DNA from: Propionispira arboris
Lineage (GTDB): Bacteria; Bacillota; Negativicutes; Selenomonadales; Selenomonadaceae
NCBI RefSeq assembly: GCF_900109225.1
Contig: NZ_FNZK01000022.1
Coordinates: forward strand, 1 to 64,000
DNA length: 64,000 nucleotides
Direction of reading: 5' to 3'
Below, in pieces: positions 45,060-54,520 of this stretch. The first letter of the stretch is position 1. Every line of letters begins with the position of its first letter. Both the position numbers and the translations under genes were made by a program. Under the pieces are notes generated by a model that made no database searches, was not told where the DNA came from, and saw only the letters and a program-made list of their open reading frames with translations.

Positions 45060-47231
45060 CTACGCTCTAGCCGCAGTATTTTTTGTAATTGCAACTTCCA
45101 GATTTTTCACATTGCCATTAAAGGTAATATCAATTTGACATAGTCCATTTTTATCATCAATGGCATAGTTAATATCATCGCCCTCTTGGATGATGGAGTT
45201 GATGTAATTTTTGGTAGATAACCAAATGCTTTTTTGACTGCTAGGGTTTTTGCTAAAAAACCACACAATATTATCTTGTTTAAAATCATTGCTGCTAAAA
45301 CGCAAGATTCTTTCAATATAGGTACTAACGGTCGTTTTGTAGATCGAATCAAATTCATCACCATCGCCCGCTAAACTTCTAGCCTTATATACAGTGATTT
45401 TTTTTATATCTTTTCCCTGTACCTGTGCATTTTCCGATGAAAAGATGAAACCAAAATTTTTCCTATTAATCGCATTTTTGATATTATTGGTGAAACCAGA
45501 TATTTCTTTCGCCATCGTGGTCGTAGTCCGCAAGGCATTGTCGCCAGATTCTATGTCAAAGCGTACACCAGGATAGTCTTTATTTGTATTTTTAAATGAC
45601 TCCTTTAAAAAATACGGACATTGATATGACGCGACCAAACCTGCGGCAATATAGGAACTGCCAATATAAACACCTTCTATCCAAAGTTTCATAAGATCTT
45701 CTTTCTCTTTGGACAGTTCAGCAGCACCGACTCCATTAATTGTCATTTTGTTATCAAGGATAACGCCTGATTTATCTTTCGGAATAATAGTGAAATTTGG
45801 TATACATGGTATAGCGTATTCACTATAATCCTGACGAACTAACGCAGAACATTTGTCAATAAACCGGTCTATACCAGCAGTTGCTATATGACTAAAGGTT
45901 GTTTCCTCTTTACCTTCAAAGCTGAAAAAGATTTGAATCTTATATTCTTTAACAGCGTTTAGTAAGATAGCCAATGACTCCATCGTATTCGCGTCATTGC
46001 GGCTGCTATGTTCATTCCCTTTAAACCGTTCACGGCTTATTTTTACTTTGGTACCTAATTCCATACTTACTTCAGGCACAATGCCAAACCATACCGTGTT
46101 TGTAAAATCATTTTTGGCATTCACTGTGTTTAGAAATGTATCCAAACGAGAAATATTACTGCTTTTTACAATCATTTCTAATTTGGTATTTGTCACCAGT
46201 AAAGTAGGCTGCATACCTTTGTTTTTCAAGGCATATTGATCGAAAAACATTTTGACGCCAATAATTTTTTCCACTAGTGGTTTTACAGTCTTAACAAAAT
46301 CATCTTTGGCATTTTTATAAAATTCAAGATATGTATTATAGTTTTGTACTTCGGTTGAAACATCAACTTCACTCTGCATCGTTGATGGCAGTGGACAAAA
46401 AGTTCTAACTACCAAACTCTTTACATAACCGGATGATATGTCACTGACAGCTTCATAATCTTCTTCGAAAGCACTTATCAGTCCAGTATTTGCCTTGTCA
46501 TCAAGAACAGTCAGGGCCGTAGTCTCACTCTTCGGTGCTTCAATGATTTTTAATTCACCATTCCCCCCCATACTAAGCACACCAATTTGGAGAAGTTCAT
46601 TCGAACCTTTTTGATCACCATTACCTAACAGAAGCCTTGTTTTGATATCTTCAATAGCTAAAGGTAACATAGCCATAATGTTATTGTAATTTTGACTGGC
46701 CTCTTCAAACATGTAGTTTAACTTGTCCCCAACATCCAATTTTTGGGGATCGCCTTCTTCTATTGCTTCGTATTGATTATAAACATAACGAATTTCTTTC
46801 CTGGACTGCCGAATATCATCCATTACTTTTTTCGGCGATATCATATCAAGCAGGTTTTCAAATTTGAAGTCCACATTAGCTGTCCCTTGCGCACTTTTTG
46901 CATCAATTAAGGTAATCAGCATTTTGACAAAATCATTTTGCTTATTAATTGGAATTTCAGTAATACAATTATCCATAATATTTTCTGGTTTTTTTAATGT
47001 GTATAGTACTTTTTGATTCGCTGCATTATAAAATGAGTAAATTACTGGAGAAAATTTATCCAGAAACTCATCAAAACTCTTTACCAGCAACGCCTCATTT
47101 ATTTCTTTAATCTTTTCATCACTTAAACTTTCTACCCCTTTGGTATCCCCTACCATGGTAAGCAGATCAAGTTTTTCTGGGTTAATTTCTTCAAACAAAA
47201 TTGTTCGATTGGTTTGCTCAATTATTTCCAT
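45060..47231 (-). CDS. Contractile sheath protein (TssBC-like, single polypeptide)
   Basis: The ATG at 47231 follows GGAAAGGA; 29 codons of open frame upstream are not supported. The 723-residue protein has a central beta/alpha part (SMELGTKVKISRERF, AILLNAVKEYKIQIFFSFEG) and a helix LMKLWIEGVYIGSSYIAAGL with a C-terminal ISGFTNNIKNAINRKNFGF, YIERILRFSSNDFKQDNIVW and final IDITFNGNVKNLEVAI, like the C-terminal domain of TssC and phage sheaths. Adjacent tube genes support the call. Encoded by one gene where classic type VI systems use two. Confidence 0.7.
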   Translation of the reverse strand: MEIIEQTNRTILFEEINPEKLDLLTMVGDTKGVESLSDEKIKEINEALLVKSFDEFLDKFSPVIYSFYNAANQKVLYTLKKPENIMDNCITEIPINKQNDFVKMLITLIDAKSAQGTANVDFKFENLLDMISPKKVMDDIRQSRKEIRYVYNQYEAIEEGDPQKLDVGDKLNYMFEEASQNYNNIMAMLPLAIEDIKTRLLLGNGDQKGSNELLQIGVLSMGGNGELKIIEAPKSETTALTVLDDKANTGLISAFEEDYEAVSDISSGYVKSLVVRTFCPLPSTMQSEVDVSTEVQNYNTYLEFYKNAKDDFVKTVKPLVEKIIGVKMFFDQYALKNKGMQPTLLVTNTKLEMIVKSSNISRLDTFLNTVNAKNDFTNTVWFGIVPEVSMELGTKVKISRERFKGNEHSSRNDANTMESLAILLNAVKEYKIQIFFSFEGKEETTFSHIATAGIDRFIDKCSALVRQDYSEYAIPCIPNFTIIPKDKSGVILDNKMTINGVGAAELSKEKEDLMKLWIEGVYIGSSYIAAGLVASYQCPYFLKESFKNTNKDYPGVRFDIESGDNALRTTTTMAKEISGFTNNIKNAINRKNFGFIFSSENAQVQGKDIKKITVYKARSLAGDGDEFDSIYKTTVSTYIERILRFSSNDFKQDNIVWFFSKNPSSQKSIWLSTKNYINSIIQEGDDINYAIDDKNGLCQIDITFNGNVKNLEVAITKNTAARA

Positions 47232-47317
47232 TCTGATATTCCTTTCCAACTCAATATTTTTAGATTTATTTCCTGTGCTTGACCAACAGACATAATTATA
47301 GGCATAGGAACAATGCA

Positions 47318-47650
47318 TTATGTAAATGCAACAGTAAAAATACTACTGAAAGCTTCCCTTAAGTCTTCAGTAGTATTCACAATGCAACTTGCTGCACCTG
47401 TCTTATGGGCAATTTCTTGAAGTAAAACAACCCACTAAATCTATAGATCCAGTTGAATCAACCCTTCGGTTAAACTCCTCTGTCCTTTATCATTTGTTAC
47501 CGTTGTCAATGGTCTAAACATTTCTACGAAACCGTTATAAGCTGCAAATCTATTTCAATATGGAATCGATAACCAATATCGGTAACGAATGTCCGTAAAA
47601 GGTTCAGCATTTCTATACTGATTTTATTCTGATCCGCATCGTTCTTCTCT
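47318..47650 (-). pseudogene. Decayed coding sequence, with a VWA-like end
   Basis: Minus-strand pieces in different frames: DADQNKISIEMLNLLRTFVT followed by DIGYRFHIEID (47640 region), AAYNGFVEMFRPLTTVTN with DKGQRSLTEGLIQLDL (47550-47445), and VLLQEIAHKTGAASCIVNTT with EDLREAFSSIF (47428-47318). The last looks like the end of a von Willebrand A domain. No intact frame. A gene upstream of the sheath has been lost. Confidence 0.45.
47339..47377 (-). terminator. Perfect 12-base hairpin with T5 before the sheath operon
   Basis: AATACTACTGAA and its complement, followed on the minus strand by TTTTTAC. It lies in the decayed sequence 110 bases before the sheath start and could end upstream transcripts or attenuate the operon. 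Confidence 0.45.
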
Positions 47651-48220
47651 TAATCCAAAATGCTAATGCAAAAAAATATGTTATTATACTTTAAATATAT
47701 TGTTATACTTTTTTAAACTTTTTATTACAAAACGCCCCTTTCTCTATTCAACGAGTATTCTTTGTGAAATCATTCTCAAAGAACACCATACATTTTATAA
47801 CATTATAGCAATGATGACATTTTATTACAATACAGGATGATAGTCCCTTTTTTGTTATTTTTCAGTACTTTTGTCTTAGATAAAAGCATTAAAATCATGA
47901 AATTGTCAATAAAAAAAGAATTTTATTAGTTATAAATTTCCAGTTTTTTTCTTGGTCCAAGTCAATTATCTATATGGACAAACCCCTGCGGGTCCTGCGT
48001 TTTTTATAGTTTGAAGAAAAAATTTTTATGATTTTTTATAGATATCATTACAAAATTAAAATTTTTACCCAATTCGCCCATATTTTTCATATATATTTTT
48101 CAGAGAAATAAGTTGTAATATTGAAATTATTTCTCTCAATATTCCGTTATAAACTCTGTTTGATCAGTATTTATAGGCTTTTTTAGCACAATACCCCTTA
48201 TTATTCTGTTTTATATAAAT
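47651..48220. other. AT-rich intergenic region
   Basis: No gene seen. Must contain or precede the promoter of the injection-system operon, but I cannot single out one convincing -35/-10 pair. Confidence 0.4.
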
Positions 48221-48270
48221 AAAGACTGCCAGACTGTCCGAATTTACATTTGGACAGTCTGGCAGTCTTT
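48221..48270. repeat. 19-bp perfect hairpin
   Basis: AAAGACTGCCAGACTGTCC (48221-48239) and its exact complement (48252-48270) flank a 12-base loop. Very stable. Only a weak T-rich tail on the minus side (TTTATTTATAT). Terminator of an unseen RNA or a processed small RNA are options. Confidence 0.7.
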
Positions 48271-48473
48271 AGGATCATAGTTTTGCGTTCTTATTTTTCA
48301 ACAAAACTGCTATGAATTCATTATTTTTTATAAATTATAGTCGTCGTAATATAAAAATATTTCTTTATATCTAGGATGAAACTCTAAATATAAGATATTT
48401 TTTCACCATTTTTTATAAATATAATAAATTATAAAATTTGTTATATTTATAGAAAACGTATGATTTTTGCTTT

Positions 48474-48510
48474 TCAATAGAGCATATAAAGCTGTTATAT
48501 GCTCTATTGA
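48474..48510. repeat. 16-bp perfect inverted repeat
   Basis: TCAATAGAGCATATAA (48474-48489) and its complement (48495-48510) with a 5-base loop. On the minus strand it is followed by AAGCAAAAATC, on the plus strand by CACTGCTC, so no clear terminator tail. Confidence 0.6.
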
Positions 48511-48589
48511 CACTGCTCATCGGGTTTGAAATGCATCCTTTTGAGCTAAATATCACAAAATTTCTTGACTAATATTTTTCGTTTTTAAC

Positions 48590-48640
48590 ATAAAAAAACC
48601 ACCTTTCATAATAATTATTGTATTACGAAAGGTGGTTTTC
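48590..48640 (-). terminator. glmS terminator
   Basis: On the minus strand a 13-base stem (GAAAACCACCTTTC region with GAAAGGTGGTTTT) followed by TTTTT, 46 bases after the glmS stop. Confidence 0.85.
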
Positions 48641-48685
48641 AAACTTTTTACAAATGTGCTTTTATAACAAAATCACTGCACTCAA

Positions 48686-50515
48686 TTATTCAACTGTTAC
48701 TGATTTTGCAAGATTACGTGGCTTATCTACATCACACTGACGCGTAATTGCAGCATAATAAGCAAGCAATTGAAGCGGTACTACCGTTAAGATCGGAATC
48801 AAAAGTTCATCGGTTTCCGGAACTTTAATTACATGATCGACATATTTTTCCAGTTCTGAATCATTAGCTGAAGCAATACCAATTACAACAGCATCGCGAG
48901 CTTTTACTTCTTTGATATTGCTCAAAGTTTTTTCATAAACATTTTTCTGTGTTGCCAAAGCAATAACAGGAACACCTTCGATGATGAGCGCTAACGTACC
49001 ATGTTTGAGTTCCCCTGCTGCATATGCTTCCGCATGAATATAGGAAATTTCTTTTAACTTCAAAGAGCCTTCCAAGGCTACAGCATAATCTAAAGAACGA
49101 CCAATGAAGAACACATCTTCATTAAAACCATATTCTTTAGCAAATGTCTTGATCGGTTCTACGTCTTCTAATGTTTCACTGATCTGCGCTGGAATCTGAT
49201 GAAGCTGCGTAAGCAGTTCTTTCGTGCGTTCTGGCGTAACAGTACCTTTGATGCCAGCCATATACATTGCTAACATGAACATCGTAATAAGCTGCGTTGT
49301 ATATGCTTTAGTTGATGCTACAGCAATTTCCGGACCTGCCCAGGTATAGATAACCTGATCCGCTTCACGAGCGATTGAAGAACCAACTACATTGGTAATA
49401 GCCAATGTTTTTGCGCCTAAACGTTTTGATTCTTTAAGGGCCGCTAAAGTATCACTTGTTTCACCAGATTGACTAACCACGATTGTTAACGTACGATCAT
49501 CGATGATTGGGGAACGATATCTAAATTCCGAAGCAATATCGACTTCAACCGGAATTCGTACTAATTTTTCAATATAATATTTACCAACGAGCGCTGCATT
49601 ATAAGCAGTACCACAAGCTACAACAAAAATCTTCTGGAATGAATCTAAATATTCTTTATTCCATTTGAGTTCCTCCATAATAATGGCACTATGATCTTTC
49701 GCAACACGAGCTGACATTGTTTCACGAACTGCTTTTGGCTGTTCATGGATTTCTTTGAGCATGAAATGTTCATAACCGCCTTTTTCAGCTGCTTCTGCAT
49801 TCCAGTTTACTTCAAATATTTTTTTCGTTACTGGCTGACCTTCACGATTTGTAATCCAGATTGAATCTTTTTTAACTACAGCAACCTCACCATCATTGAT
49901 GATATACGTTTTGCGAGTCCGTGCAATAATAGCCGGGATATCGGATGCAATGAAATTTTCACCATCGCCAAGACCAATAACCAATGGATTATCTTTTTTC
50001 GTGCAAATTAATTTATCTGGATCATTTTTGGACATAAATACCAAAGAATATGAACCGTCAATACGTTTTAATACTTCACGCACCGCAGCTTCAAAATCAC
50101 CAGTATACAATTCTTCCAATAAATGAGCAATGACTTCTGTATCTGTTTCTGATTTAAATTCATGGCCTTTTTTAATAAGCTGTTCTTTAAGCGACATATA
50201 ATTTTCGATAATCCCGTTATGAACCACAACAAAATCACCAGAACAATCCGTATGCGGATGTGAATTACGATCCGAAGGACGACCATGCGTTGCCCATCTT
50301 GTATGACCAATACCTACACAGCCTACCGGTACGTGTCCTTCAAGTTTTTCTTTAAGCGCAGCTAAACGTCCCACTGTTTTTTCAACATTAATTGTTTCAC
50401 CATCAAAGACAGCAATTCCTGCGGAATCATACCCACGATATTCTAATTTTGTTAAACCTTCGATAAGAAATGGCGCTGCCTGTTTTGTACCTACGTAACC
50501 AACGATACCACACAT
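48686..50515 (-). CDS. glmS: Glutamine--fructose-6-phosphate aminotransferase (isomerizing)
   Basis: A 609-residue full-length GlmS: N-terminal Cys nucleophile in MCGIVGYVG, glutaminase motifs YRGYDSAGIA, HTRWATHGRPS, VVHNGIIENY; two SIS sugar-phosphate domains (VVSQSGETSDTLAALKESKR, ACGTAYNAAL, FIGRSLDYAVALEGSLKLKE); ending KPRNLAKSVTVE. It makes glucosamine-6-phosphate for peptidoglycan and other amino sugars. The leader carries the glmS ribozyme, so feedback by glucosamine-6-phosphate is expected. Single-gene unit with its own terminator. Confidence 0.98.
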   Translation of the reverse strand: MCGIVGYVGTKQAAPFLIEGLTKLEYRGYDSAGIAVFDGETINVEKTVGRLAALKEKLEGHVPVGCVGIGHTRWATHGRPSDRNSHPHTDCSGDFVVVHNGIIENYMSLKEQLIKKGHEFKSETDTEVIAHLLEELYTGDFEAAVREVLKRIDGSYSLVFMSKNDPDKLICTKKDNPLVIGLGDGENFIASDIPAIIARTRKTYIINDGEVAVVKKDSIWITNREGQPVTKKIFEVNWNAEAAEKGGYEHFMLKEIHEQPKAVRETMSARVAKDHSAIIMEELKWNKEYLDSFQKIFVVACGTAYNAALVGKYYIEKLVRIPVEVDIASEFRYRSPIIDDRTLTIVVSQSGETSDTLAALKESKRLGAKTLAITNVVGSSIAREADQVIYTWAGPEIAVASTKAYTTQLITMFMLAMYMAGIKGTVTPERTKELLTQLHQIPAQISETLEDVEPIKTFAKEYGFNEDVFFIGRSLDYAVALEGSLKLKEISYIHAEAYAAGELKHGTLALIIEGVPVIALATQKNVYEKTLSNIKEVKARDAVVIGIASANDSELEKYVDHVIKVPETDELLIPILTVVPLQLLAYYAAITRQCDVDKPRNLAKSVTVE

Positions 50516-50560
50516 AATATATATCCTCCAATAATTTTTCGTAATTTTTTACATTTTAAT

Positions 50561-50584
50561 AAGATGCTGCATTTTCAGCATCTT
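50561..50584 (-). repeat. Small hairpin between ribozyme and glmS
   Basis: AAGATGCTG/CAGCATCTT, a 9-pair stem with a 6-base loop, 45 bases before the glmS start. No T-run, so not a terminator. Confidence 0.5.
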
Positions 50585-50624
50585 TGCCAATCTTATCCTG
50601 TTTGCCTGCCATTTATAAACCGTA

Positions 50625-50752
50625 TTGTTCCACAAGTCACCTTGCGGGTTTATCGGCTTTTTTCGACTATGGCTTAGCCGAGAGGCATCCGCTGATAATT
50701 CGACAACCTCTTCCTCGTCCTCTTGCTTCACAAGCAAGAGCTAGCGCTAAAG
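50625..50752 (-). ncRNA. glmS: glmS ribozyme/riboswitch
   Basis: Minus-strand sequence shows the conserved core of the class in order: TTAGCGC with the cleavage site (A at 50748, G at 50747), then GAGGACGAGGAAGAGGTTGT, TCAGCGGATGCCTCTCGGC, CCGCAAGGTGACTTGTGGAA and CAA. These match the glmS ribozyme of Bacillota, which cleaves its own mRNA upon binding glucosamine-6-phosphate. It ends about 110 bases before the glmS ATG. I see no protein-coding gene in this stretch. Confidence 0.92.
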
Positions 50753-51016
50753 TTTTCACTTTTTCCGTAAACTCTTTTTCCCTCCAGTCCCTATTCATCA
50801 AAATAAACAACAGGATCAATTTAATTCAATTTTATCATAACATTACAAAAGAGCATGCAGGTGCTCCTTCGCATGTTTCATATTCTAATATATCTTGATC
50901 AAATAATCAAGCCCTAAGATTTTTAAACAGTTTGCTCATTAAGGAAAATTTCTCATATTCTAATTTTTAATGACCGTAACGCTGAAAAAGATAACATAAA
51001 TTCACTTTAATTTTTA

Positions 51017-52192
51017 TTAAAGCACCTTTCGAAAAACATATTTTGCAGCAACGGCCTGAAACAAGAACAAAATGGTAAGCATTCCAAAGGCAGCCGTCAG
51101 ACTAGTCCGTTGTGCGACAAAACCTATCACAGCCGGCCCCATAAGTATCCCCAAATATCCCATAGTCGTAACCGCAGAAACCGCGATTGGAATTGGCATC
51201 ACCTTTTGGCGGCCTAACAAAGAATAAAACACCGGAACGATATTTGCAGCCCCTGCACCAACAAAGAAAAATCCAGCCAGCGACAAGATTGCCCCAGGTG
51301 CCAGCATCGCCAGTAAAAATCCAAAGCCGGCTAAAACACCGCCACCAATCACAATGTATTTTTCGCCAAATTTCTGCACAATTCTATCACCAGCCAGCCT
51401 TACAATTAACATTGACCCTGAAAAAGCTGCATAGGCAAAACCAGACAGCGATAAATCAAAATCACGCACCGAAGTCAAGAAAACGCCCCCCCAGTCAAGA
51501 ACTGCACCTTCTGCTAAAAAAGAAATAGAACATAATATCCCGATGACAGCCACAATTCCTTTTGGAAAGGCAAGTGAGGACGAAGCGGGGCCATCACCAC
51601 CATAAGGCAGCAAATGAGGCACAAATATACCTAATACAACAAACATAATAATCACAATACTCAAGATCGTCGTGATCGGAGATAACCCCATATACATAAG
51701 CATACTAAAAATAGCCGCCCCCATAAAACCACCGACGCTCCAAAGTCCATGCATTCCCGACATCAACCGTTTACCCGAAGCCTTCTCAACAAGCACAGCA
51801 TGAAGATTAACTACAACATCCAAAGTTCCCATCGCTGCACCAAAAATGAATAATGCTCCAATCAGCATTGTCAGGTTTGTCATCAAACTGATAGCAAATA
51901 AAACCAAGGCATACAAAATACCCACCAAGCCTAGAACCACTCTACAGCCAAAACGTGAAGCCATAAGGCCAGCCAAAGGCATTGTAACCGCAGACCCCAG
52001 ACCAATACATAAAAGCAGCAAGCCGAGTGTATCTTCCGCCAAGCCAAAACGGATTTTGATAAAAGGAACGAGCGGTGCCCACGCGGCAACACCAAACCCA
52101 GCAATAAAAAACAAAGCTTTTGTCGCTCGCTGCTGCCAGATACTCGATGGCACACACTTATGTTGTCTTACATTCTCGATAATTTCTTCCAT
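51017..52192 (-). CDS. MFS transporter, YbjJ type
   Basis: The ATG at 52192 has GGAG at six bases (MEEIIENVRQHKCVPSSIWQ). The 391-residue protein has twelve hydrophobic segments; the start KALFFIAGFGVAAWAPLVPF and the loop MPLAGLMASRFGCRVVLG, and later GTLDVVVNLHAVLVEK with MSGMHGLWSVGGF, are typical of the YbjJ/FucP-like branch of the major facilitator superfamily. Substrate unknown. It follows the PHP-domain gene; an upstream in-frame ATG would overlap that gene's end. Confidence 0.88.
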   Translation of the reverse strand: MEEIIENVRQHKCVPSSIWQQRATKALFFIAGFGVAAWAPLVPFIKIRFGLAEDTLGLLLLCIGLGSAVTMPLAGLMASRFGCRVVLGLVGILYALVLFAISLMTNLTMLIGALFIFGAAMGTLDVVVNLHAVLVEKASGKRLMSGMHGLWSVGGFMGAAIFSMLMYMGLSPITTILSIVIIMFVVLGIFVPHLLPYGGDGPASSSLAFPKGIVAVIGILCSISFLAEGAVLDWGGVFLTSVRDFDLSLSGFAYAAFSGSMLIVRLAGDRIVQKFGEKYIVIGGGVLAGFGFLLAMLAPGAILSLAGFFFVGAGAANIVPVFYSLLGRQKVMPIPIAVSAVTTMGYLGILMGPAVIGFVAQRTSLTAAFGMLTILFLFQAVAAKYVFRKVL

Positions 52193-52259
52193 AATAATCT
52201 CCAATATATATATATTTTCAATCTCCATTTTTTCCTTTATGTCGTAATAAAATAATCGA

Positions 52260-53177
52260 CTAGAGATCACTTTTTTTATTATGTTCCTGTCTATCATGGA
52301 TCAGCCTAAGTAGGCGAGACAAGATTTCGGGTTCTTTTTCCATTCCCATTTCCCCCAAATGAATAGCTGGTTTTGTCGCACCATGAAAATCACTGCCAAT
52401 TGTTGCCAAAAGGTCATATTCTTTACATTTTTTCCGATAAAACTCTACTGTTTCTATATCATGATAACTACTATACACTTCGATGCCATCGATACCCTCA
52501 TCAATGATCCCTTCGGCTAGTTTTTCGTCCACACCGATATTAGCTCCCGGGTGAGCCAGTACCGCTGCACCACCAGTATCATGGATGATTTTAATTGCTT
52601 CACCTAATTTCATGAACTGCATCGGTACATGTGCCGCCTTTCCCTGTGCACAAAAATCCCAATAAAAATTCACATATGGATTATCACTGCGACTGCCACC
52701 AGACCGATAGGGCTGCAGCAATATATTTTCATCATTTCTTCTATCACTTAAAGCAACCTCTGCAAGTATTTCAGCCGTAACAACACCACGAACAGCAAGT
52801 TTCATAACTTGTTGTTCATCAAATACAATTCCCAAATCTTTTATGAGTTTCATATATTGACGTGAAGCTTGTTTTTCCTGTGCATGAACCGTCGTTTCAA
52901 TTTTAGAAAAAATCTCTGCTGAACTATCAATCCCGTACCCTAATAAATGCAAATTACAGCCTAAATATGTACAATCTAATTCAATACCAGTGATCAACTT
53001 CATACCGAATTTATTTGCTGCCACTTCAGCGTATCTGACACCAGAAACCGAATTATGATCTGTAACAGCTACTGTTTTTAAATTCGCAGCCGAACAGGAC
53101 TCCATAAGCTGTTCTGGTGAAAACTCACCATCATTACTGTTATTCGAATGCATATGCAAGTCTAACCAATATTCCAT
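52260..53177 (-). CDS. PHP-domain metal-dependent phosphoesterase
   Basis: A 305-residue PHP protein with the metal-binding His/Asp motifs: WLDLHMHSNNSNDGEFSP, TVAVTDHNSVSG, ITGIELD, AVLAHPGANIG, and IGSDFHG. The order and length match the YciV/RNase AM-type family (3'-5' nucleotide phosphatases). Cytosolic. Between a ROK regulator and an MFS transporter on the same strand, likely one operon of still unknown sugar or phosphate chemistry. Confidence 0.9.
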   Translation of the reverse strand: MEYWLDLHMHSNNSNDGEFSPEQLMESCSAANLKTVAVTDHNSVSGVRYAEVAANKFGMKLITGIELDCTYLGCNLHLLGYGIDSSAEIFSKIETTVHAQEKQASRQYMKLIKDLGIVFDEQQVMKLAVRGVVTAEILAEVALSDRRNDENILLQPYRSGGSRSDNPYVNFYWDFCAQGKAAHVPMQFMKLGEAIKIIHDTGGAAVLAHPGANIGVDEKLAEGIIDEGIDGIEVYSSYHDIETVEFYRKKCKEYDLLATIGSDFHGATKPAIHLGEMGMEKEPEILSRLLRLIHDRQEHNKKSDL

Positions 53178-53192
53178 ACAACAACCTGCTTT

Positions 53193-54206
53193 CTATTTTT
53201 TAATGGGTTTTACATTTTCCGTCAAATTTTCCAATGCAAGCTGACGGATTCCTCTGGCAAAATCTTCATTAAAGTTTTTATTTATAATCAATTCAGGTAA
53301 AAAGGCTTGGTTTATTGATTGTTCACACAATCTTAAAATTTCCTGCTCCATCCCTTTGGAAAAAGCTTCCCCGTATAAAATAACCTTTGACGGATTGTAT
53401 AAACTGGTAATAGCAAGAATCATCCGCTGTGAAGTTTCTTGGAGGGGAAAATTCGTAGGCCCAATCTCGTTCCACTTAATCCCTATGGGCAGATATTTAA
53501 TCTCCCCGGCAAAACCATCCCGCCCTTTATAAATTTTCCCATTTATAAAAATCCCGGCTCCTGGTGGATAGTTTGTTGGAAAATAAATGCCAACCACACA
53601 TTCATCCATAAATTTTTTTTTGTTAGAACAATACCCAATAACTGCAGCACAGACATCATTTTCAAAAATGACTGGCAAATGAAATTGTTCTTTGAAATGA
53701 TCCGTAAACGCGATGCCGCGTAGTCCCCTATAATCAAAAATGGAGAGCTTCCCATTTATTTCTCTGCCGGGTATGCCACAAGCAAGCAAGCTGATTTTAG
53801 GATATTTCTGCAAATAAAATTCAACGATTTTATCAAAATCATCGATTTGAATATTCATCAGTGTTTTTATCTCTGTTTCAACACTTTCACCGAATAAATT
53901 ATCAACAGAAATAAACGCGGTGTCTTTGCCGTCTACTTCACGCATATAAATCGTTAAGGCCAAGCGATGATTTTCATTAAAATGATATTCTGCTGCGGGT
54001 CTGCCACCAGTGGCAGCTATTGTAGAACCCTCAAAAACCTCACCATTTTCTAAAAGTATTTTAATTAAGGTATTGATCGTAACCACACTAAGTCCGGTTA
54101 GCTCCGCTAGCTGTGGCTTAGATGCCCGTTTACAGCGCTGCAGCGTATTACGTAATACATTGAGATTCATTTCTCTCATAAGCGTAATATTTACACTCAT
54201 TATCAA
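53193..54206 (-). CDS. ROK-family transcriptional regulator (NagC/XylR type)
   Basis: A 337-residue protein with an N-terminal winged helix (NLNVLRNTLQRCKRASKPQL, LTGLSVVTINTLIKILLENG) and a sugar-kinase-like ROK domain (GIPGREI, FENDVCAAVIGY, PPGAGIFINGKIYKG, GFAGEIKYLP). The zinc-binding Cys motif of ROK kinases is missing, as in many regulators. The TTG at 54206 has GAGG at nine bases; ATG 54200 is the alternative. A 13-bp palindrome lies in its promoter; autoregulation and control of the following PHP/MFS genes are likely. Confidence 0.88.
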   Translation of the reverse strand: MIMSVNITLMREMNLNVLRNTLQRCKRASKPQLAELTGLSVVTINTLIKILLENGEVFEGSTIAATGGRPAAEYHFNENHRLALTIYMREVDGKDTAFISVDNLFGESVETEIKTLMNIQIDDFDKIVEFYLQKYPKISLLACGIPGREINGKLSIFDYRGLRGIAFTDHFKEQFHLPVIFENDVCAAVIGYCSNKKKFMDECVVGIYFPTNYPPGAGIFINGKIYKGRDGFAGEIKYLPIGIKWNEIGPTNFPLQETSQRMILAITSLYNPSKVILYGEAFSKGMEQEILRLCEQSINQAFLPELIINKNFNEDFARGIRQLALENLTENVKPIKK

Positions 54207-54223
54207 AGTTCACGTCCTCTCCG

Positions 54224-54259
54224 CTTAGTAAAGTATGTTTATAAATATACTTTACTAAG
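54224..54259. promoter_or_regulatory. 13-bp palindromic operator of the ROK operon
   Basis: CTTAGTAAAGTAT (54224-54236) and its exact complement (54247-54259), spacer 10 bases. It covers the promoter area directly before the ROK gene, in the style of XylR/NagC-type operators. Confidence 0.7.
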
Positions 54260-54330
54260 TAAATTATAAAATGTCAAGCTTTTGATAAACCTATATTTTC
54301 GCGTAACGCGTAGCCACCTCTATATAAACG

Positions 54331-54520
54331 CAAAAAAGCTCGCACAACCTGTGGGGAGCTTAAATTTAAAATGATGCGGAACCCACGACGTGAACCTGCA
54401 CGTCGTGGGACACTAGATCCTAAGTCTTATTTAGGTACTTATAGTATAGGGCTTCCTCCTTGTATTACAGGGGTTAAACAACATATCGCCACGTAAAACA
54501 GCGTAAAAAAGTAGTCAATA
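54331..54520 (-). ncRNA. Candidate structured small RNA (6S-like?)
   Basis: The minus strand carries a strong terminator at 54361-54331 (AAGCTC and CACA stems with GAGCTTTTTTG) that belongs to no visible gene, and before it a perfect hairpin CCCACGACGT/ACGTCGTGGG (54382-54409). CCTGT and GGAG near 54470 could pair with CTCC and ACAGG near 54350, closing a long rod. TTGGCA ... TATAAT and TTGACT boxes occur at 54520-54580. Size and shape would fit a 6S RNA, but I do not recognise conserved 6S sequence. Confidence 0.4.

Noticed and set aside
27141-47231. Ordinary prophage tail region
   Set aside because: No capsid, portal, terminase or lysis genes lie in it, and FHA, PP2C, J-domain and Hsp70-like genes are not phage parts.
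50549-50898. Two open frames upstream of glmS
   Set aside because: They overlap the glmS ribozyme, whose conserved core explains the sequence.
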